The notes under the pieces are model-generated. The model was not told the DNA's origin and searched no databases. It was given only the letters and a program-made list of their open reading frames with translations. A stretch of 64,000 nt of DNA from Caballeronia calidae (lineage in GTDB: Bacteria > Pseudomonadota > Gammaproteobacteria > Burkholderiales > Burkholderiaceae). The stretch covers positions 1 through 64,000 of the forward strand of contig NZ_FCOX02000011.1 of the NCBI RefSeq assembly GCF_900044055.2, given 5' to 3'. The position numbers and the translations under genes are program-made. This document shows positions 60,340 through 64,000 of the stretch, piece after piece; the first letter of the stretch is position 1, and the number at the start of each line of letters is the position of its first letter.

Positions 60340-61103
60340 GCGCGTCGATACTGGAAGCGAAGGGCGTCGCGAAACGCTATGGCAAGTTCTCGGCGCTGAC
60401 CGATGTGAATCTGCGCATCGTGAAGAATACGGTGCATTCGGTGATCGGCCCGAACGGCGCGGGCAAGACCACGCTCTTTCACGTGCTGACGGGCACGGTG
60501 CCGATCACGGCGGGCAACATCGTGTTCGATGGTCACGACGTAACGCATGAGCCCGATCACCGTCGCGTGAAGCGCGGCATCGCGCGCTCGTTTCAGGTGA
60601 CGAGCCTCTTCACGAATCTCAGCGTGCGCGAAAACCTGCGGCTCGCCGCGCAAGGCGTCGACTCGAAGCGCGCGCTCAACGCATGGACGCCGCCGCGTGG
60701 CGCGCTCGAACATCGCGATACGGTCGATGGCGTTCTGGAGCGTCTTGCGTTGCAGCGCTTCGCATCGACGCAGGCGAGCGCGCTGTCGCATGGTCAGCAA
60801 CGACGCCTCGAAGTAGGTATGGCGCTCGCCGCGCGGCCCAAGGCGATCTTTCTCGACGAGCCGACTTCCGGCATGGGCATCGACGATCTCGACGACATGA
60901 AGCATCTGATCCGCAGCCTGCGCGACGACTATACGGTCGTGCTGATCGAGCACAACATGGATATCGTCATGGATATCTCCGACACGATCACGGTGATGCA
61001 ACAAGGCCGCGTGCTGGTCGAAGGCAAGCCGGCGGACATTCGCGGCGACGAACGCGTGCGCAGCGCCTATCTCGGCAACATGATCACCGGAGGCCGCGCA
61101 TGA
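60336..61103 (+). CDS. ABC transporter ATP-binding protein (LivG family)
   Basis: 255 residues: Walker A GPNGAGKTT, signature LSHGQQRRLEVG (a common LivG variant of LSGGQ), Walker B AIFLDEPTSGM and switch His in LIEHNMD. Powers import with LivF. Its ATG and TGA overlap the neighbours by four bases on both sides. Confidence 0.92.
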   Translation: MSASILEAKGVAKRYGKFSALTDVNLRIVKNTVHSVIGPNGAGKTTLFHVLTGTVPITAGNIVFDGHDVTHEPDHRRVKRGIARSFQVTSLFTNLSVRENLRLAAQGVDSKRALNAWTPPRGALEHRDTVDGVLERLALQRFASTQASALSHGQQRRLEVGMALAARPKAIFLDEPTSGMGIDDLDDMKHLIRSLRDDYTVVLIEHNMDIVMDISDTITVMQQGRVLVEGKPADIRGDERVRSAYLGNMITGGRA

Positions 61104-61801
61104 TGCTCGATGTCGATAACATTCACGGCTATTACGGCAAGAGCCATATTCTTCAGGGGGTATCGCTCAAGATCGGTGAAGGCGAGACCGTTACATTGCT
61201 CGGCCGCAATGGGGCGGGCAAATCGACGACGCTCAAGAGCATCGCGGGCGTCGTGACAGCGCAGCGAGGCAGTGTGAAATTCAAGGGCGCCGAGCTCGCG
61301 AAGCTGCCGCCTCACAAGATCGCGGCGCGCGGCGTGTGCTTCGTGCCGGAGCATCGCGGCATCTTCAAGTTGCTGTCGGTGGAAGAGAATCTTCGGCTCG
61401 GCGCGCGCAAGGATTCGCCGTGGCAACTGGCCGATATCTATCGCATCTTTCCGCGCCTGAAAGAGCGGCGCACGAATGGCGGCGGCCAGCTTTCCGGTGG
61501 CGAACAACAGATGCTCGCAATCGGCCGCGCGCTGATGAATCATCCACGCCTGCTCATGCTCGATGAACCGGTGGAAGGGCTCGCGCCTGTGATCGTCGAA
61601 GAGATCGTCGCGCAATTGAAGCTGATTCGCAAAGCGGGCGTGACGATCCTGCTCGTCGAACAGAATCTCGAAGTCTGCACGCAGCTCGCGGATCGTCATT
61701 ACATCATCGAGCAAGGGCGCATCGTGTACGAAGGTGCGAACGATGCGTTCATTGCCGATGAATCCATCAAGGACCGTTATCTCGGTGTCGGCGTCGTCTG
61801 A
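61100..61801 (+). CDS. ABC transporter ATP-binding protein (LivF family)
   Basis: 233 residues: Walker A GRNGAGKST, signature LSGGEQQMLAIGRAL, Walker B LLMLDEPVEGL and switch His region LLVEQNLEV. Starts at ATG 61100 overlapping the LivG stop. Together with LivG it forms the ATPase heterodimer of the importer. A 36-base gap precedes the amidohydrolase gene. Confidence 0.92.
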   Translation: MMLDVDNIHGYYGKSHILQGVSLKIGEGETVTLLGRNGAGKSTTLKSIAGVVTAQRGSVKFKGAELAKLPPHKIAARGVCFVPEHRGIFKLLSVEENLRLGARKDSPWQLADIYRIFPRLKERRTNGGGQLSGGEQQMLAIGRALMNHPRLLMLDEPVEGLAPVIVEEIVAQLKLIRKAGVTILLVEQNLEVCTQLADRHYIIEQGRIVYEGANDAFIADESIKDRYLGVGVV

Positions 61802-61837
61802 CGCCGCGCTCGCCATTACCTAGCGAAGGAACCTCGA

Positions 61838-63097
61838 ATGCAAGCTCACGATATGCCGGCGCAGGCCGGCTTGCGCATCGACGGTGCGCGTCTCTGGAAC
61901 AGTCTGATGGAGCTCGCTCGAATCGGCGCGACGGAGAAAGGCGGCGTGTGCCGCCTCGCGCTCACCGAACTCGACAAGCAAGGCCGCGATCTCTTCGTCG
62001 CGTGGGCGAAGGAAATCGGCTGCACGGTGCGCGTCGATGCCATCGGCAATATCTTCGCGCGGCGCGCGGGTACGCGTGACGATCTTCCGCCAGTCGTGAC
62101 GGGCAGCCATATCGACACGCAGCCGACGGGCGGCAAGTTCGACGGCAACTACGGTGTACTGGCCGGCCTCGAAGTATTGCGCACGCTGAACGACAACAAT
62201 GTGCGCACCGCTGCGCCGCTCGAAGTCGCCGTATGGACCAACGAGGAAGGCTCGCGCTTCGTGCCGGTGATGATGGGCTCGGGCGTGTTCGCGGGCGCGT
62301 TCACGCTCGAGCATGCGCTCGCGCAAGTGGATCGAGAAGACGTGTCCGTGCGCGATGCACTCGCGTCGATCGGCTATGCGGGCGAGCGCGTTCCGGCACA
62401 TGACGTGGGCGCTTATTTCGAGGCGCACATCGAGCAGGGGCCGGTGCTCGAAGCGAACGACAAGGTGATCGGTGTGGTGCAGGGCGCGCTCGGCCAGCGC
62501 TGGTACGACGTGACCATCGAGGGCATGGAAGCGCATGCAGGCCCGACGCCGATGGAGCTGCGCCGCGATGCGCTGCTCGTCGCGGCGGACCTGATTCGCA
62601 CGGTCAATCGCATCGCGCTCGATCATGCGCCGCATGGACGTGGCACGGTCGGCTGGGTGAACGTGCATCCCAACTCGCGCAATGTGATTCCGGGACGCGT
62701 GAAACTGACCGTCGATCTGCGCGCCGCCGACGATGCCACGCTGCTCGAGATGGATCGCGCATTGCGCGACGCATGCGCGCAAGCGGGCTTGCCGGTGACG
62801 GTAGACGAAGTGGTCTACTTCGCGCCGCAACCGTTCGCGGACACGCTGGTGGCTTCGGTGCGCGAGAGCGCCGATGCGCTCGGCTTCACGTCGATGGATG
62901 TCGTGAGCGGCGCGGGACATGACGCCGTGTACCTCGCGCGCGTGGCGCCGGCGGCGATGATCTTCGTTCCGTGCAAGGACGGCATCAGCCATAACGAAAT
63001 CGAGGATGCGCACGCCGATCATCTCGAAGCAGGCTGTAACGTGCTTTTGCGCGTGATGCTGCGCGCGGCGAATGCATCCGAAGGAGAGGCCGCATGA
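61838..63097 (+). CDS. M20-family Zn-dependent amidohydrolase (allantoate/N-carbamoyl amino acid hydrolase-like)
   Basis: 419 residues. The pattern is of the allantoate amidohydrolase/N-carbamoyl-L-amino-acid amidase group: DAIGNIFARRAG, metal-ligand motif TGSHIDTQPTGGKFDGNYG, NEEGSRF and GAGHDAVYLARVAP with its His. The enzyme removes carbamoyl or ureido groups and releases ammonia and CO2 from the substrate. Located in the ABC operon, it likely acts on the imported compound. Its stop overlaps the M81 start by four bases. Confidence 0.9.
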   Translation: MQAHDMPAQAGLRIDGARLWNSLMELARIGATEKGGVCRLALTELDKQGRDLFVAWAKEIGCTVRVDAIGNIFARRAGTRDDLPPVVTGSHIDTQPTGGKFDGNYGVLAGLEVLRTLNDNNVRTAAPLEVAVWTNEEGSRFVPVMMGSGVFAGAFTLEHALAQVDREDVSVRDALASIGYAGERVPAHDVGAYFEAHIEQGPVLEANDKVIGVVQGALGQRWYDVTIEGMEAHAGPTPMELRRDALLVAADLIRTVNRIALDHAPHGRGTVGWVNVHPNSRNVIPGRVKLTVDLRAADDATLLEMDRALRDACAQAGLPVTVDEVVYFAPQPFADTLVASVRESADALGFTSMDVVSGAGHDAVYLARVAPAAMIFVPCKDGISHNEIEDAHADHLEAGCNVLLRVMLRAANASEGEAA

Positions 63098-64000
63098 AGA
63101 TTCTCATCGCGCGCATGAATCACGAGACCAACACGTTCTCGCCGGTAGCGACGCCGCTCGAAGCGTTCGGGCGCGACGGTCCCTGCTATGGCGACGATGC
63201 GTATCGTGAGAATGCGGGGATGCGCACAGCGATGTCCGCGTTCATCGATGCGGCGAAGCGCGAAGGGGCTGAGATCGTCACGCCGATATCGGCGTCGGCG
63301 AATCCGAGCGGACGTGTTGCCGCTGCCGCTTATGACGCGATCTGCCAGGCAATCGTCGAGGCAGCCGAAGGTTGCGATGCGGTGATGCTCGATCTGCACG
63401 GCGCGATGGTCGCGGAGAATTCGCCCGATGGCGAAGGCGATCTGCTCGAACGTGTACGGCGTGTGCTGCCGCATGCGCCCATCGCGGTATCGCTCGATCT
63501 GCACGCGAACGTCACGCAGAAGATGATCGACAACGCAAATGTAATCACGAGCTTCAAGACCTATCCGCACGTCGATATGGTTGAAAGCGGCGAGCATGCG
63601 GCGCGGCTGTTGCTCGATCTCATTCACGGCAAGGCCAAGCCCGTGATCGCATGGGCGCAGCCGCCGCTGCTCACGCACACGCTCAGGAGTTCGACCGCCG
63701 AGGGCGCGATGAAGCGCGCCGTCGATGCGGCGCGAGCCGCTGAGGGCGAGGACGGCGTGCTGGCCGTGTCGGTGCTGTCGGGCTTCTCGCTTGCCGATAT
63801 CGCCGCGCCTTGCATCAGCGTCGTCGTCGTCGCGGATGGTGTGCGCGAGAAAGCGCAGGAGGTTGCGGATCGCATCGCGCGGCAGATCTGGGACGCGCGC
63901 GACGACTTCGTCTATCGCAGCGCGCCGCTCGCGCAGTCGATCGGCGAAGGTGCCGCACTCGCGCGCGAAACCGACAAGCCCGTGCTGCTGCTCGATCACG
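63094..64000 (+). CDS. M81 family metallopeptidase (MlrC-like), partial at window edge
   Basis: At least 302 residues, open at the right edge. It starts MKILIARMNHETNTFSPVAT, the typical M81 opening, with LDLHGAMVAE and SLDLHANVTQKMIDNAN, whose His residues form the zinc site of this family. MlrC of Sphingomonas degrades the linear peptide of microcystin, but most members sit in ABC transporter operons with unknown amide substrates, as here. About one third of the usual length (roughly 490 residues) is missing beyond 64000. Confidence 0.87.
   Translation, partial: MKILIARMNHETNTFSPVATPLEAFGRDGPCYGDDAYRENAGMRTAMSAFIDAAKREGAEIVTPISASANPSGRVAAAAYDAICQAIVEAAEGCDAVMLDLHGAMVAENSPDGEGDLLERVRRVLPHAPIAVSLDLHANVTQKMIDNANVITSFKTYPHVDMVESGEHAARLLLDLIHGKAKPVIAWAQPPLLTHTLRSSTAEGAMKRAVDAARAAEGEDGVLAVSVLSGFSLADIAAPCISVVVVADGVREKAQEVADRIARQIWDARDDFVYRSAPLAQSIGEGAALARETDKPVLLLDH

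Noticed and set aside
61820-63022. 400-codon minus-strand open frame opposite the M20 amidohydrolase
   Set aside because: Shadow frame; the plus strand has complete metal-binding motifs and coupled start and stop codons.

Overview
The window is a GC-rich (roughly 63-65% by eye) chromosomal or chromid segment from a beta-proteobacterium of the Burkholderia sensu lato group, most likely Caballeronia or Paraburkholderia. This rests on DUF3331 and DUF1488 proteins, an H-NS paralogue with a Lys/Ala-rich tail, several FCD-type GntR regulators and the codon usage. No tRNA, rRNA, CRISPR array or complete insertion sequence is visible.

Layout. (1) 1-3654: periplasmic molybdenum aldehyde/isoquinoline-type dehydrogenase (large subunit plus tri-haem cytochrome c); the small 2Fe-2S subunit survives only as a C-terminal tail at the left edge. 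(2) 3693-9524: DUF1488, DUF3331 and H-NS genes, then a minus-strand run of amidase, LLM flavin oxidoreductase, MnmD and YceH. (3) 9525-21672: two circularly permuted ATP-grasp genes, two alpha-E domains, two transglutaminases, one inverted zinc peptidase gene and a trailing DxD protein. The cluster sits behind a near-consensus sigma-54 promoter with an NtrC-like site. (4) 21701-35018: housekeeping and accessory genes: SDR, aldo/keto reductase, phospholipase D lipoprotein, TAXI binding protein, repeat-rich secreted protein, 2-hydroxyacid dehydrogenase, TetR, NHL protein, membrane hydrolase and AlkA. (5) 35062-45960: a catabolic module (GntR, class V aminotransferase, fumarylacetoacetase-fold hydratase, FAD/Fe-S dehydrogenase, MFS, enoyl-CoA hydratase, CoA-transferase, D-threonine-aldolase-like enzyme) with palindromic operators. 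(6) 45957-47378: FUSC protein and a small membrane protein. (7) 47524-53370: PQQ module with pqqA, pqqD, a predicted lanthanide-type alcohol dehydrogenase, a binding-protein/cytochrome c fusion and a sigma-54 activator. (8) 53578-55906: LysE exporter and diguanylate cyclase. (9) 56115-64000: FCD regulator, then a divergent Liv-type ABC transporter operon ending in an M20 amidohydrolase and an M81 peptidase cut by the window edge.

How the genes work together. The ATP-grasp/alpha-E/transglutaminase genes belong to families predicted to make and break amide bonds on an unknown peptide. The NtrC/sigma-54 signals suggest this activity is switched on by nitrogen limitation. The PQQ operon appears to be driven by its neighbouring enhancer-binding protein from a second sigma-54 promoter; it supplies cofactor precursor and chaperone next to the enzyme that uses the cofactor, while pqqB, pqqC and pqqE must lie elsewhere. 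Both FCD GntR genes face promoters in which a perfect palindrome sits directly after the -10 box, an arrangement expected for repression relieved by substrate. The strongest candidates for undescribed biology are the nitrogen-linked ATP-grasp cluster and the pqqA-pqqD/dehydrogenase/fusion-cytochrome operon.
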